From Alphaproteobacteria bacterium (GTDB lineage: Bacteria > Pseudomonadota > Alphaproteobacteria > Sphingomonadales > Kordiimonadaceae): a stretch of 32,735 nt of DNA. Below the pieces are notes generated by a model. It was not told the origin of the DNA. It was given only the letters and a program-made list of their open reading frames with translations, and did no database searches. Of the stretch, positions 16,531 to 26,266 are shown one piece after another. Within the stretch, counting starts at the first letter, position 1; each line of letters begins with the position of its first letter. A program made the position numbers and the translations under genes. The stretch is from contig JAJFIT010000061.1 in the NCBI GenBank assembly GCA_021774775.1, positions 1 to 32,735 of the forward strand, read 5' to 3'.

Positions 16531-17400
16531 TTATTCAGTACGGCTTTCGAGGATTTTGGTTACTTGCATATAGTCGCGGGGCGAATCCACATCAATCGCG
16601 GCTTCTGCATAGGGAAGCTTAATGGCCACTCCTTCTGCCCCCAATACTTTTGAGGCCCGCTTGAAGGCACCTCTGACGGTAAAGCGGCGCAGCATCAGAC
16701 CAACCAGATTGATAAAACCGAATGCTTTGAACAGTTTAAACGGGCTTTTGCGCTCGTTTTCGACATTTTTCCAGAATTCCAAAATCTTGATGCTGTCCTG
16801 GGACATAACGGCGAACAGGTTTGCGCCAGAAAGCTTGGTATCTTTAAATGGTAAATATGTACGCTTGGATTCGGGATGCATTGCCTTGATATATTTTTCT
16901 TCAACAAATCCCGCGCCAAAACCTGTTAAATGCTGCGCTTCGGCGCAAAAATAATCAACCACCTCGGGAGTTAGCAATGCATGGTCTGCGGTTGTTACCA
17001 GATAAGGGAATTGGTAACCGGTTTCTTCAATTGCCTTGATAATGCTTTGACAAATAGATTTGGCTGTCGCGACTACCTTGACGTTGGCTGCATCTAGCTC
17101 GTCCTTGAGTTTGCTGCATGAAGCGAATAGTTCTTCCTGACCATCGAACACCACGTGAATATCGCCGACCGAAGGTGACGCCCTCAACGCATCGACAGCA
17201 TAAGCAATCATGGGGCGGCCCATCAAGGGTACTAACGCTTTGTATTTATGGCCAAAAATTGATGCAACAGGGTCGTTGTCATTACGTTTGCCCGCCAAAA
17301 CAATCGCCGTGAATTTTACGTCAGAACCGATTTTAACCTTTGCGGCTGACGCATCGGCGGCATCTGATGTCTCGTTGGTGTCCGGCGGGTTTAATGTCAT
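16531..17400 (-). CDS. MobA-like nucleotidyltransferase (NTP_transf_3-like)
   Basis: KFTAIVLAGKRNDNDPVASIFGHKYKALVPLMGRPMIAYAVDAL...YLVTTADHALLTPEVVDYF; sugar-nucleotidyltransferase-type N-terminus. Confidence 0.75.
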   Translation of the reverse strand: MTLNPPDTNETSDAADASAAKVKIGSDVKFTAIVLAGKRNDNDPVASIFGHKYKALVPLMGRPMIAYAVDALRASPSVGDIHVVFDGQEELFASCSKLKDELDAANVKVVATAKSICQSIIKAIEETGYQFPYLVTTADHALLTPEVVDYFCAEAQHLTGFGAGFVEEKYIKAMHPESKRTYLPFKDTKLSGANLFAVMSQDSIKILEFWKNVENERKSPFKLFKAFGFINLVGLMLRRFTVRGAFKRASKVLGAEGVAIKLPYAEAAIDVDSPRDYMQVTKILESRTE

Positions 17401-17590
17401 TTGGTTCGGGCCTCAATTACTCTTTAACGCAATTTGGCGGCAAAACAATCAACAGCCGTGCTCGTTGGTGGGTCGCTGAACCGTCATAGCTTGCCCTGTT
17501 TAGTTAGCCTGACAAGGGGTAAAAGGCAATGAAAGCTTCAGTCAGTTGGCGAGACGAACGACGGAGGGTATTTTGATCTGCGCTTCCGGC

Positions 17591-18223
17591 TTATGCCTTA
17601 CGGACTTTATCGTAGCCCACTTTGCACAGTAACAGCCAAAAACCGGCGATCAACCAGGCTGCCACTATATCAGTTGGCCAATGCACGCCTAAGTAAACAC
17701 GGCTCACGCCATTCATTAAAATAATACCTGAAGCTACTATAAGTATTATGTAATTTAATTTTTTTGGACTGACCTTCAACAACAGGAAAGCAAGCAAACT
17801 ATAGACAACAGCTGACCGCAGCGTGTGTCCGCTGGGAAAACTGGCGCTGGAGGCTGAGACTATCTGCTCGACAATTTCAGGCCGGTCTCGCCCGAACGCC
17901 CATTTGGTAATAGCGGTAATGATAAATGAGCCCGCGGCTGCTACTAAAAACCAATGTGCTGCCTGTTTTTCTTTGCGCCAGTACAAAACTCCGACGGTAA
18001 TCAGGCTTATGGCTGCCAAGACAATAGAATCTCCCAGATGGGTTAAACCGGCAACCAGCGTTTGCCAGAAGTCACCGGCTATCACCGTTGGTGAATTTCC
18101 GCGCAGCAGCAGAATGCCGTTTTCGTCAAATTTGGCGGTATAGCCCTGCGTAACAAGGAATGCGAGGCAGACAAATAGCCCTACCGGCAATAATAGCAGC
18201 GCATGATTTCGCAGATTACTCAT
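17591..18223 (-). CDS. PAP2-family membrane phosphatase
   Basis: PAP2 signature KWAFGRDRP...SASFPSGHTLRS...SRVYLGVHWPTDIVAA with multiple TM segments. Confidence 0.94.
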   Translation of the reverse strand: MSNLRNHALLLLPVGLFVCLAFLVTQGYTAKFDENGILLLRGNSPTVIAGDFWQTLVAGLTHLGDSIVLAAISLITVGVLYWRKEKQAAHWFLVAAAGSFIITAITKWAFGRDRPEIVEQIVSASSASFPSGHTLRSAVVYSLLAFLLLKVSPKKLNYIILIVASGIILMNGVSRVYLGVHWPTDIVAAWLIAGFWLLLCKVGYDKVRKA

Positions 18224-18267
18224 TGATGTCCCCTGTCTCCAATCAGGTTAACATATCGGTGAGCCCC

Positions 18268-19215
18268 CTATTTTGCCAGCCTTTGTTGCGTATAAATGAA
18301 CAGATTGGGGTTGCGAATTTGCGGTTGCACCGCCCAGAAACGGTCTGTGGCAATAATGTCTGCGCCCATAGCAATGATGTTCCGGTATGAAATGTTGGTT
18401 TTTTGGTCTCTGATTTGGTTGTCCAGTGCGCTCGCGCCGCGACCGAGTGTACCAACGATTGTGCGCCAGCCGCGCTGGTGCAGTTTTGCATAAAAGGCAG
18501 GCTCCAGCAGGCGCGTGCCGGTCCAGGCAACCACCAGTCGGCTTGGTATGCCGCTGGCATCCAGGCTTTCAATGACCTGATCGTTGGACAGACCAATCGA
18601 AATTGGCATCTCGGGGGCGATACTGTAGAAAGCCTGCGCTTGCTTAATGGAGTATGCGATCGACATACTGTAGTCATTGGCACCGGTTTGATCCACCAAC
18701 TGGGCTACTTTCTTGAAGTCAGTACCTCGTTTTATGTCCAGGGTCAGGATAGTGCGCCCAATGGTCCATTTGAGGGCGGCCTCCAGTGTCGGGACTCGAA
18801 AATCGGTTAAGGTTCCATCGTTATCTTTTAACCTTAGGCCTTTGATATCATCCCATGTCTTGTTGTTAAGCGCCCCGGTGCCATTGCTGGTGCGACCCAG
18901 GGTATCATCATGCATCAATACAAGCGTGCCGTCCTTCAGTTGGGCCACATCCACTTCCATCAGGCCGTACCCATAGCTGAGTGCATTGTCCATCGCCTCA
19001 ATCGAATTTTCCGGCATTCCAGGCACTGGCCCACCGCGATGATGGCTCAACATTGGAATGGGGGAAGTTGGCCTTTGCATGAAGGTGGCAAGCCCGCCGG
19101 GTGGTATCGTCAGATAGTGCCGAACGCTCGGGTCGATGGGTGCGGGCACTTGCTCACTGAAAACCGCCGTAGATAGGCCCGCTAGTAGCATGAGCAGAGT
19201 GAATAATTTGGGCAT
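18268..19215 (-). CDS. Exported glycerophosphodiester phosphodiesterase
   Basis: Signal peptide; LSHHRGGPVPGMPENSIEAMDNAL, LMEVDVAQLKDGTLVLMHDDTLGRTSNG, LTLDIKRG. Confidence 0.92.
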   Translation of the reverse strand: MPKLFTLLMLLAGLSTAVFSEQVPAPIDPSVRHYLTIPPGGLATFMQRPTSPIPMLSHHRGGPVPGMPENSIEAMDNALSYGYGLMEVDVAQLKDGTLVLMHDDTLGRTSNGTGALNNKTWDDIKGLRLKDNDGTLTDFRVPTLEAALKWTIGRTILTLDIKRGTDFKKVAQLVDQTGANDYSMSIAYSIKQAQAFYSIAPEMPISIGLSNDQVIESLDASGIPSRLVVAWTGTRLLEPAFYAKLHQRGWRTIVGTLGRGASALDNQIRDQKTNISYRNIIAMGADIIATDRFWAVQPQIRNPNLFIYTQQRLAK

Positions 19216-19250
19216 TTTGCTTTGTCTCCTTGACGAACGACGGCGGTGCG

Positions 19251-20117
19251 ATGATACCTGAAGAATATTTTAACAGATTGCAAGCGAGCCACGCCCAGAT
19301 GCAACAACAATATTCGCAACTTCAATATTCGATGAATGACCTGCTGGATATCATGCAGAAGCTACGAACGCCGGAAACCGGTTGCCCGTGGGATCTGGAG
19401 CAAACTTTTGAGACCATCGCCCCTTATACCATCGAAGAAGCCTATGAAGTGGATGATGCTATCCGTTCAGGTGATATGTCTGCGCTCAGGGACGAGCTGG
19501 GCGATTTGCTGCTGCAGACTGTGTTTCATGCGCGTATTGCTGAAGAAAGCGGTGAATTCACGTTCAGTGATGTCGTTGGGTCCATATGCGATAAAATGGT
19601 ACGGCGACACCCTCATGTATTTGACGGTGCCAGCGTTGAAGGCGCTGACGCCCAGACCGCTGAATGGGAGTTGCAAAAGGAACAGGAGCGAAAAGCGCTG
19701 GCATTGACGCAAGGCGCGGTGCCCTCTGCTCTTGACGGTGTTGCGGGTTCCCTTCCTGCCTTACTTAGGGCTGTGAAGTTACAAAAACGAGCTGCAAGGG
19801 TTGGCTTTGACTGGCCCGACACTGTCGAGGTGCTGGATAAAGTGCAAGAGGAATGCGCTGAACTGGTTGAAGCCTGCCAAAAACCAGACAATCAAAACCA
19901 CGTGAAAGAAGAATATGGTGACCTGATGTTTGTGATGGCAAATTTGGCCCGCCATTTGAAGCTTGATCCGGAAGAAGCCCTGCGAGCTGCCAACGCGAAA
20001 TTTGAGCGACGTTTCAAGAAAGTTGAGGAAAAGATAGCTGCGCTTGGCAAAGCTATGGGACAGTCCAGCCTTGAGGAAATGGACGCCCAGTGGGATTTGG
20101 TGAAACAAGAGGAGTGA
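19251..20117 (+). CDS. mazG: Nucleoside triphosphate pyrophosphohydrolase MazG
   Basis: LLDIMQKLRTPETGCPWDLEQTFETIAPYTIEEAYEVDDAI...LRDELGDLLLQTVFHARIAEE...EEYGDLMFVMANLARHL (two MazG domains). Start uncertain: TTG 19230, ATG 19251 or ATG 19332. Confidence 0.95.
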   Translation: MIPEEYFNRLQASHAQMQQQYSQLQYSMNDLLDIMQKLRTPETGCPWDLEQTFETIAPYTIEEAYEVDDAIRSGDMSALRDELGDLLLQTVFHARIAEESGEFTFSDVVGSICDKMVRRHPHVFDGASVEGADAQTAEWELQKEQERKALALTQGAVPSALDGVAGSLPALLRAVKLQKRAARVGFDWPDTVEVLDKVQEECAELVEACQKPDNQNHVKEEYGDLMFVMANLARHLKLDPEEALRAANAKFERRFKKVEEKIAALGKAMGQSSLEEMDAQWDLVKQEE

Positions 20118-20150
20118 AACTGGAGTGAACCTCTGGGACGCTTAATTACG

Positions 20151-21563
20151 CTAGTCAACCCAGTAGCTGGTTCCCTTGCTGTATTTTCCCCAGGCAATGG
20201 GATCAACAGTGAAACTAAAGCGTGTACCATCCTCGGTATATTCACTCTCGATAATTTTGCTATTGGCATGCAGCCATGCAGGAGTTTGCCCGTCGTTAAA
20301 GGGAACGATAATTTCAACTTGCAGGTCTTTGTTGCTGAGGGCTTTGTCCAGAGCGGTGATGAAGGTCTCGCATCCCGCGCCGGTTAACCCGGAAACCGGC
20401 ATTATGGTATTATTGCGCGCTCCAACACCCTGCCACTGTTCCAATTCGTCGGCGCTCACTAAATCAGATTTATTCATCGCTTCAAGAACAGGCGTGGCGT
20501 CGTTATCGGATGTCAGATCGTAATTCAGCTCCACGCCCAATTCGGCCAGCACGTTCTCAACGTCCTGTTTTTGAATGTCACTGTCGGGGTGGGATGCATC
20601 GCGTACATGAACGATTAGATCGGCTTCCAATACTTCCTCCAAAGTTGCCCTGAAGGCAGCGACCAATGTGGTTGGCAGTTCTGAAATAAAACCCACGGTA
20701 TCAGACATGATGATTTTGCGTCCGCTGGGCAGTGTGATCGAGCGCATGGTGGGGTCAAGCGTGGCAAACAGCATATCTTCAGCCAGCACGTCGGCATCAG
20801 TCAATCGGTTGAATAACGTAGATTTACCGGCGTTGGTATAGCCCACCAGCGCCACGATCAGGTACGGGGTTTTTTGGCGCTGTGCACGGTGCAGGTTTCG
20901 GGTGCGAGTGACCGACGCCAACTGTCGTTTGATGCGGGTAATCCGGTCGGCGATTATTCGGCGGTCTGCCTCAATCTGGGTTTCGCCTGGCCCACCGAGA
21001 AAACCTGAGCCACCGCGTTGGCGCTCCAAATGGGTCCATGACCGAACCAATCGGCTGCGCTGGTACACCAGGTGGGCAAGCTCAACTTGCAGTTCGCCTT
21101 CTTTGGTGCTGGCGCGGTCGCCGAATATTTCCAAAATCAACGCGGTCCGGTCGATTACTTTAACCTTTAGCTCTCGTTCAAGGTTTCGCTGTTGAATCGG
21201 GCTCAACTCGCAGTCAAATACAATCAGGTCGATCTCTTGGGCCTTGGCGAAGCTTTTCAGTTCGTCGAGTTTTCCGCTACCCAAATAGGTCGCAGGTTTA
21301 ATTGTTCGCAAGCTTGCTGTCTCGCCGCCGACCAAATCAATTTCAATAGCTGACGCCAATCCCATAGCTTCTTCAAGCCTGGCATCAGGCGAGCGAACAA
21401 GAAGGTCCGGTGCTTTGTCTTTTAGGTAAGGATGCAGAACAAACACCCGTTGTCGGGTGATTTGTTTTTGCAAATAGGCAAGTCCGTCGGTTGACCAACC
21501 GCCGCCGCTCTCGCCTGGACTGCCGGTATTTCCGGAATCGGATCGATCATTGTTTTTGGTCAA
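20151..21563 (-). CDS. hflX: GTPase HflX
   Basis: G1 LVGYTNAGKSTLFNRLT, DTVGFISELPTTLVAAFRATLEEV, GSGFLGGPGETQIEADRR; TTG start just after the hfq stop. Confidence 0.96.
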   Translation of the reverse strand: MTKNNDRSDSGNTGSPGESGGGWSTDGLAYLQKQITRQRVFVLHPYLKDKAPDLLVRSPDARLEEAMGLASAIEIDLVGGETASLRTIKPATYLGSGKLDELKSFAKAQEIDLIVFDCELSPIQQRNLERELKVKVIDRTALILEIFGDRASTKEGELQVELAHLVYQRSRLVRSWTHLERQRGGSGFLGGPGETQIEADRRIIADRITRIKRQLASVTRTRNLHRAQRQKTPYLIVALVGYTNAGKSTLFNRLTDADVLAEDMLFATLDPTMRSITLPSGRKIIMSDTVGFISELPTTLVAAFRATLEEVLEADLIVHVRDASHPDSDIQKQDVENVLAELGVELNYDLTSDNDATPVLEAMNKSDLVSADELEQWQGVGARNNTIMPVSGLTGAGCETFITALDKALSNKDLQVEIIVPFNDGQTPAWLHANSKIIESEYTEDGTRFSFTVDPIAWGKYSKGTSYWVD

Positions 21564-21564
21564 A

Positions 21565-21813
21565 CTAGTCCTCTAAGCCTTCTTTCTCAGGCTCAAAAAG
21601 CTGTACAGGGCCGGATGGCATGACAGTTGAAATTGCGTGCTTGTAAACTAGCTGCGAATGCCCGTCCCGGCGCAGGAGAACGCAGAAATTATCGAACCAG
21701 GTAATAACGCCTTGAAGCTTAACGCCGTTTACAAGGAATACGGTAACAGGTGTTTTGGTTTTTCTGACCGCGTTTAGGAATACATCTTGAAGGTTTTGGT
21801 TTTTTTCTGACAT
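21565..21813 (-). CDS. hfq: RNA chaperone Hfq
   Basis: 82 aa; [59 protein letters not shown]. Confidence 0.98.
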   Translation of the reverse strand: MSEKNQNLQDVFLNAVRKTKTPVTVFLVNGVKLQGVITWFDNFCVLLRRDGHSQLVYKHAISTVMPSGPVQLFEPEKEGLED

Positions 21814-21958
21814 GGTCTTCTTTTTTCTTGTTTCGTTAATGTGCCCAGCCGCTTATTCATCGCGGCAAAGTACGATCTTTGGATGGATTGCTGTCGATAC
21901 CCGTTTGTTTGTTCTATATGTCAGACCTATGGAGCGTCGGTCAACAGGCTTTTGACGA

Positions 21959-23401
21959 TTACCCGCGCCAAAGTGCCTTTGCAAAGATTGCCATAAATAT
22001 AGGTGCCTCGACGCGTCCGACGAGCATTAAGATGCTTAAAATCAAATAATCAACCTGTTCTAGGCTGGCATATCCTGCAAATTCCGGGTCAGCGCTGGTG
22101 GCAAGTGGGCCAGACAGCGTCATTGCTGTAAAGGCAAGAGTAAGAGCATCCTGGAAATGAATCCCGAGAACAGCAAGGCTTGTCGCACCAAGGGCGGTGA
22201 CCAACACAAAAGAACCAAGTAGCAGCCAGATGGCATTGATGTCGCCCTTCTCTGCTACTTTGTCGCCATAATTAACCGAATGAACGCCGTGCGGGTGTGC
22301 AAGACGGTCAACTTCTGCGCGGCCAAGGCGGAAAATCAGCAAAATTCGCATTTGCTTCAATCCGCCAGAGGTACCAGCAACAGCACCACCAACTGCTGCC
22401 AGCATCATCAGCACAATTGAAACCGGTAAAATTACGCTATCGCCCAGCGATGTTACCTGATCGGGCATGCTGCCGTAGGTTGACAGCGCAGAGGTCGCGG
22501 CAAAAACCAAACCCGCAATGTCTGCGAGGGTAACATCCATTAACATGGCTAGAAGTACAGTGCCTGCAACAATTACCATTAGACTTGTACGCAGCTCCCG
22601 GTCGCGCTTGAAGGCGATGGAAAAAGTACCGCTGCGCAAATGGTGGAAGTCCCAGTTTGACAGGCCAACCAGTAAAAAAATGGCCATGATAATTTGCGGG
22701 AGCGATCCTTGCTGTTGGATAAGGGCCTCTGGCACCACACCTGATGTGCTGACGGCGGAAAGCGCCAGAATGAAAGCATCGAATTTGGAGTTTCCTGCCA
22801 ACCAAAGCAGGATAAAACAGACCAGGGTCACAAAAACATAAATAGGCAATAGCGATCGAGTGGTTGAACGCAAGCGATGGTAACCAGAATCCCGGTCGCC
22901 CAAATTGAGCGGTGACTGGTGCAACTGGATGCCGCCGCTATTCATTGCCATCAACAGCGACAGTGCGAAAGCAACAGCCATAAGACCACCAGTCCAACTG
23001 GTTAGGGAGCGCCATAACAATATGGATGACATGGTTTCAATTGTGCCCTCATATGCGGTCGAGCCATTGGTGGTGATCTGTGACATGCCGTCGTAGAAAG
23101 AGGTTAAAAATCCGCTGTCGGGAAACAGGAAAAACAATGGCAGGCCCGCCATCGCGGCAAGTGTTATGATGCCAATGATGGGTAGAAAAATAGTCAGCCT
23201 TGGTACGCGCACCCGTTCTGTTGACCGAAAGCCAAGAAATAGCGCCCCGCCAAGCAAAGATGCCAATGCAGTTGAGGCAGCAAAACTTCCAAAAGCTTCC
23301 GGTTCGTCATTAAGGGCGGCGTAAACAAGCGGCACAAGTTGCAGGCATGCCAATACGAGTATCCAGGAACCAATTAAGTAAAATAGGCGGCTTTTCCACA
23401 T
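21959..23401 (-). CDS. trkH: TrkH-family potassium uptake membrane subunit (divergent)
   Basis: Polytopic; four P-loop-like segments, AGTSGGLKQMRILLIFRLGR and C-terminal MLVGRVEAPIFMAIFAKALWR. Start likely ATG 23401, 10 nt after trkA; the ORF track start is 23476. Confidence 0.88.
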   Translation of the reverse strand: MWKSRLFYLIGSWILVLACLQLVPLVYAALNDEPEAFGSFAASTALASLLGGALFLGFRSTERVRVPRLTIFLPIIGIITLAAMAGLPLFFLFPDSGFLTSFYDGMSQITTNGSTAYEGTIETMSSILLWRSLTSWTGGLMAVAFALSLLMAMNSGGIQLHQSPLNLGDRDSGYHRLRSTTRSLLPIYVFVTLVCFILLWLAGNSKFDAFILALSAVSTSGVVPEALIQQQGSLPQIIMAIFLLVGLSNWDFHHLRSGTFSIAFKRDRELRTSLMVIVAGTVLLAMLMDVTLADIAGLVFAATSALSTYGSMPDQVTSLGDSVILPVSIVLMMLAAVGGAVAGTSGGLKQMRILLIFRLGRAEVDRLAHPHGVHSVNYGDKVAEKGDINAIWLLLGSFVLVTALGATSLAVLGIHFQDALTLAFTAMTLSGPLATSADPEFAGYASLEQVDYLILSILMLVGRVEAPIFMAIFAKALWRG

Positions 23402-23411
23402 GGCAAGGTGT

Positions 23412-24788
23412 CTAGAACAAATCTGCGCGTGCGGAAAACAGCTGTTCGACTTTTTTGACCGATTGCGCCATCGCAAGCAGCACTACATGGTCACCGCTTA
23501 ACAATTGTGTCTCTGCGGTCGGCAAAATGGTCACGCCGTCCCGGACCACCATCCCAAACTTAACTTCGCCGTGCATGCGTAGCTCTCCAATGGTTTTTTT
23601 AGCAATATCCGAGCCTTCAAGAACTTCTGCTTCGATGATTTCGGCCTGACCATCAAAAATACTGTACAGGTCGCGAATTCGACCGCGCCTTACGTGCTGA
23701 ACGATCGAGGAAACGGTTGTTTCCCTTGGGTCTAACGCGACATCAATACCTAAGGAGCCAACCAGGTTACCGTAAATGGGGTTATTCATCAGTGTAATGG
23801 CGCTGGCACAACCCTGTTGCTTGGCTAATAGCGCCGACAGAATATTGACTTCGTCATCGTCCGCCACTGATACTACCGTATCCACTTGTTCAATATTGGC
23901 TTCCAGTAGAATTTCACGGTTTAAGGCATCGCCGTTGATAACCACTGTTTTATCAAGGCTTTCGGCAATTTTTTTTGCCCGGTCGGTATCAATTTCAATG
24001 ATCTTGAGGTTGGGGCTTCGCTCGCTCTCTTCAAGAAGTTGAGCCAAAGCAAGACCAATGCTGCCGCCCCCAACGATTACGATTCGCCGTGCTTTTTGTT
24101 CTTCATGACCAAACACAGCCATTGATCGTTCGGTCGTTGATGCTTCAACCACAATAATGATGGCGTCGCCTGCCTGCAACTGGTCGTCACTGCGCGGTAC
24201 AAATAGTCGACCGCCGCGTTGTACAGCGGCCACAATGGTTCGCAAGTTGGGGAACAACTCTGATAGTTGGCGTAACGGCGTATCGATAACCGGGCAATCA
24301 TCTTGCAGAAGCAGGCCAATCATACGTACCTGACCCCCGACAAATGGCACCATGTTGAAGGCACCGGGAACTTCGAGGCGGCGATGCAGGGCGCGGGCAA
24401 CTTCCATTTCCGGTGAAATAATTACATCAATAGGCAGGTTATCGCGCGAAAACAGGTCTCTCCAATTTGGGTTCAGATATACTTGGTTGCGAATTCGGGC
24501 AATTTTTGTCGGTACGCTAAACAGGGAGTGTGCCACCTGGCAGGCAACCATGTTAACTTCGTCTGAAAGTGTAACAGCAACGAACAAGTCGGCATCAGAT
24601 GCCCCCGCCCGGGCCAGCATGTCGGGATCGGAACCATGCCCAACAAGCGCCTGAACATCTAAGCTTTCGCTGATTTTCCTGATCAATTTTACCGAGCGGT
24701 CGATGACAGTGACGTCATTTTGTTGATCTGCCAAATGTTTGGCGATATGGAAACCAACCTGCCCTGCTCCACAAACAATAACTTTCAT
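23412..24788 (-). CDS. trkA: Trk system potassium transporter TrkA
   Basis: MKVIVCGAGQVGFHIAKHLADQQNDVTVIDRS and second Rossmann IVGGGSIGLALAQLLEES; two RCK_N/RCK_C modules. Confidence 0.96.
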   Translation of the reverse strand: MKVIVCGAGQVGFHIAKHLADQQNDVTVIDRSVKLIRKISESLDVQALVGHGSDPDMLARAGASDADLFVAVTLSDEVNMVACQVAHSLFSVPTKIARIRNQVYLNPNWRDLFSRDNLPIDVIISPEMEVARALHRRLEVPGAFNMVPFVGGQVRMIGLLLQDDCPVIDTPLRQLSELFPNLRTIVAAVQRGGRLFVPRSDDQLQAGDAIIIVVEASTTERSMAVFGHEEQKARRIVIVGGGSIGLALAQLLEESERSPNLKIIEIDTDRAKKIAESLDKTVVINGDALNREILLEANIEQVDTVVSVADDDEVNILSALLAKQQGCASAITLMNNPIYGNLVGSLGIDVALDPRETTVSSIVQHVRRGRIRDLYSIFDGQAEIIEAEVLEGSDIAKKTIGELRMHGEVKFGMVVRDGVTILPTAETQLLSGDHVVLLAMAQSVKKVEQLFSARADLF

Positions 24789-24838
24789 AAGTCGTTATCC
24801 GATCTGAAATACAGTCTGATAGCTAGCCAGTTGGCAGC

Positions 24839-26239
24839 TTAACTATCAATTTTTCCGTTGTTGTCCTGTTTGTTTCCTGACAAGCCCAACGACTTTAGTT
24901 TCCGGTGTAATGCCGAACGCTCCATTCCAATAAAGGCGGCTGTCCGCGATATATTGCCACTGAAGCGATTTATCTGGACCTTGAGATACTCTCGTTCGAA
25001 GGCCTCACGCGCTTCCCGCAGTGGTGTCGTCATTATAGTGTTGTTGTCGCTGGTTTGCAGCAGGTCTCCAGAGGTGACCTTGACCTCTTGCGGCAGATCA
25101 TCTGCAGTAATGCTCGCGCCCGCCTCTTCTGGACCCATAATAACCACGCGTTCCATGATATTTTTAAGCTGGCGAACATTTCCGGGCCAATCATAGGATT
25201 GCAGTGCAGCGATCGCGTCGTCTCCCAATATTGAAGGTGAGCGACCCGTAGCAACCGCAAGTGTATCCAAAAAACCCTGTGCAAGTGCCGGTATATCCTC
25301 GCGGCGTTCGCTCAATGCAGCCATGGCCAGTGGTACAACATTAAGTCGGTGATACAGGTCTTCCCTGAACCGGCCCTCGGCAATTTCCTGTACAAGGTCC
25401 CGGCTGGTGGCAGATACCACCCGGACATCTACTTTTACGCCGGTATTGCCGCCGACGCGCTCAAACGCCTGATCGGTCAATACCCGCAGGATTTTGCCCT
25501 GGGTGGGCAGTGGCATGTCTGCAACTTCGTCGATAAATAATGTGCCGCCATGCGCTCGCTCAAAAAGGCCGGTTTTTACCACGCCGCCATTTTGCTCTAC
25601 GCCGAAAAGCTCCTGCTCCATCCTGTGCGGCTCCATCGACGCTGCACTGACAATAACAAATGACCCGTTGGAGCGATTTGAGCGAAAATGTATTTGTCGC
25701 GCGGCGACTTCCTTACCGCTGCCAGACGCGCCCTGAATTAAAACCCGGCTGTTCGTTGCTGCAACTTTCTCAATGCTTTGGCGCAGGCTGTTAATTGCGG
25801 CAGATCGCCCGGTGATATCAACCGAAAAGGCAGATCGCTTTTTAAGTTCTTCGTTCTCGCGGCGTAGCTGTTCCGTTTCGGTCGCACGCTGGACCGTCAA
25901 TAATAGCTGGTCCGCTTCAAAAGGTTTTTCAATGAAGTCATAAGCGCCTTTTTTAATGGCAGCCACAGCGGTTTCGATGTTGCCGTGACCTGAAATAACC
26001 ACAACGGGCAGGTCTCTATGGCGAGACTTTACCAGCTCAAGAATCTCGAGTCCGTCCAGTTTGCTGCCCTGCAACCAGATGTCCAAAACCATCAGAGACG
26101 GAAGTCTTGCCTCAATTTCGGCCAGTCCACTGTCACTGTCAGCGGCTGTTCGGGTTGCATAACCTTCGTCTTCCAGAATGCCGGCAATCAGGTCTCTGAT
26201 GTCGGCTTCGTCGTCAATAATCAGAATGTCTAGTGCCAT
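24839..26239 (-). CDS. ntrX: Nitrogen regulation response regulator NtrX
   Basis: Receiver (ILIIDDEADIRDLIAGILEDEGY), AAA+ (GASGSGKEVAARQIH, GGTLFIDEVADMP), Fis-like C-terminus NISRTAAFIGMERSALHRKLKSLGL; adjacent to ntrY. Confidence 0.96.
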   Translation of the reverse strand: MALDILIIDDEADIRDLIAGILEDEGYATRTAADSDSGLAEIEARLPSLMVLDIWLQGSKLDGLEILELVKSRHRDLPVVVISGHGNIETAVAAIKKGAYDFIEKPFEADQLLLTVQRATETEQLRRENEELKKRSAFSVDITGRSAAINSLRQSIEKVAATNSRVLIQGASGSGKEVAARQIHFRSNRSNGSFVIVSAASMEPHRMEQELFGVEQNGGVVKTGLFERAHGGTLFIDEVADMPLPTQGKILRVLTDQAFERVGGNTGVKVDVRVVSATSRDLVQEIAEGRFREDLYHRLNVVPLAMAALSERREDIPALAQGFLDTLAVATGRSPSILGDDAIAALQSYDWPGNVRQLKNIMERVVIMGPEEAGASITADDLPQEVKVTSGDLLQTSDNNTIMTTPLREAREAFEREYLKVQINRFSGNISRTAAFIGMERSALHRKLKSLGLSGNKQDNNGKIDS

Positions 26240-26266
26240 ATGAGGCATTGTCCTTTAAAAAGTGGC

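Noticed and set aside
17552-19245. Shared 12-mer GACGAACGACGG near 17553 and 19232
   Set aside because: Identical 12-mers are expected by chance many times in a 32-kb window; no extended similarity.
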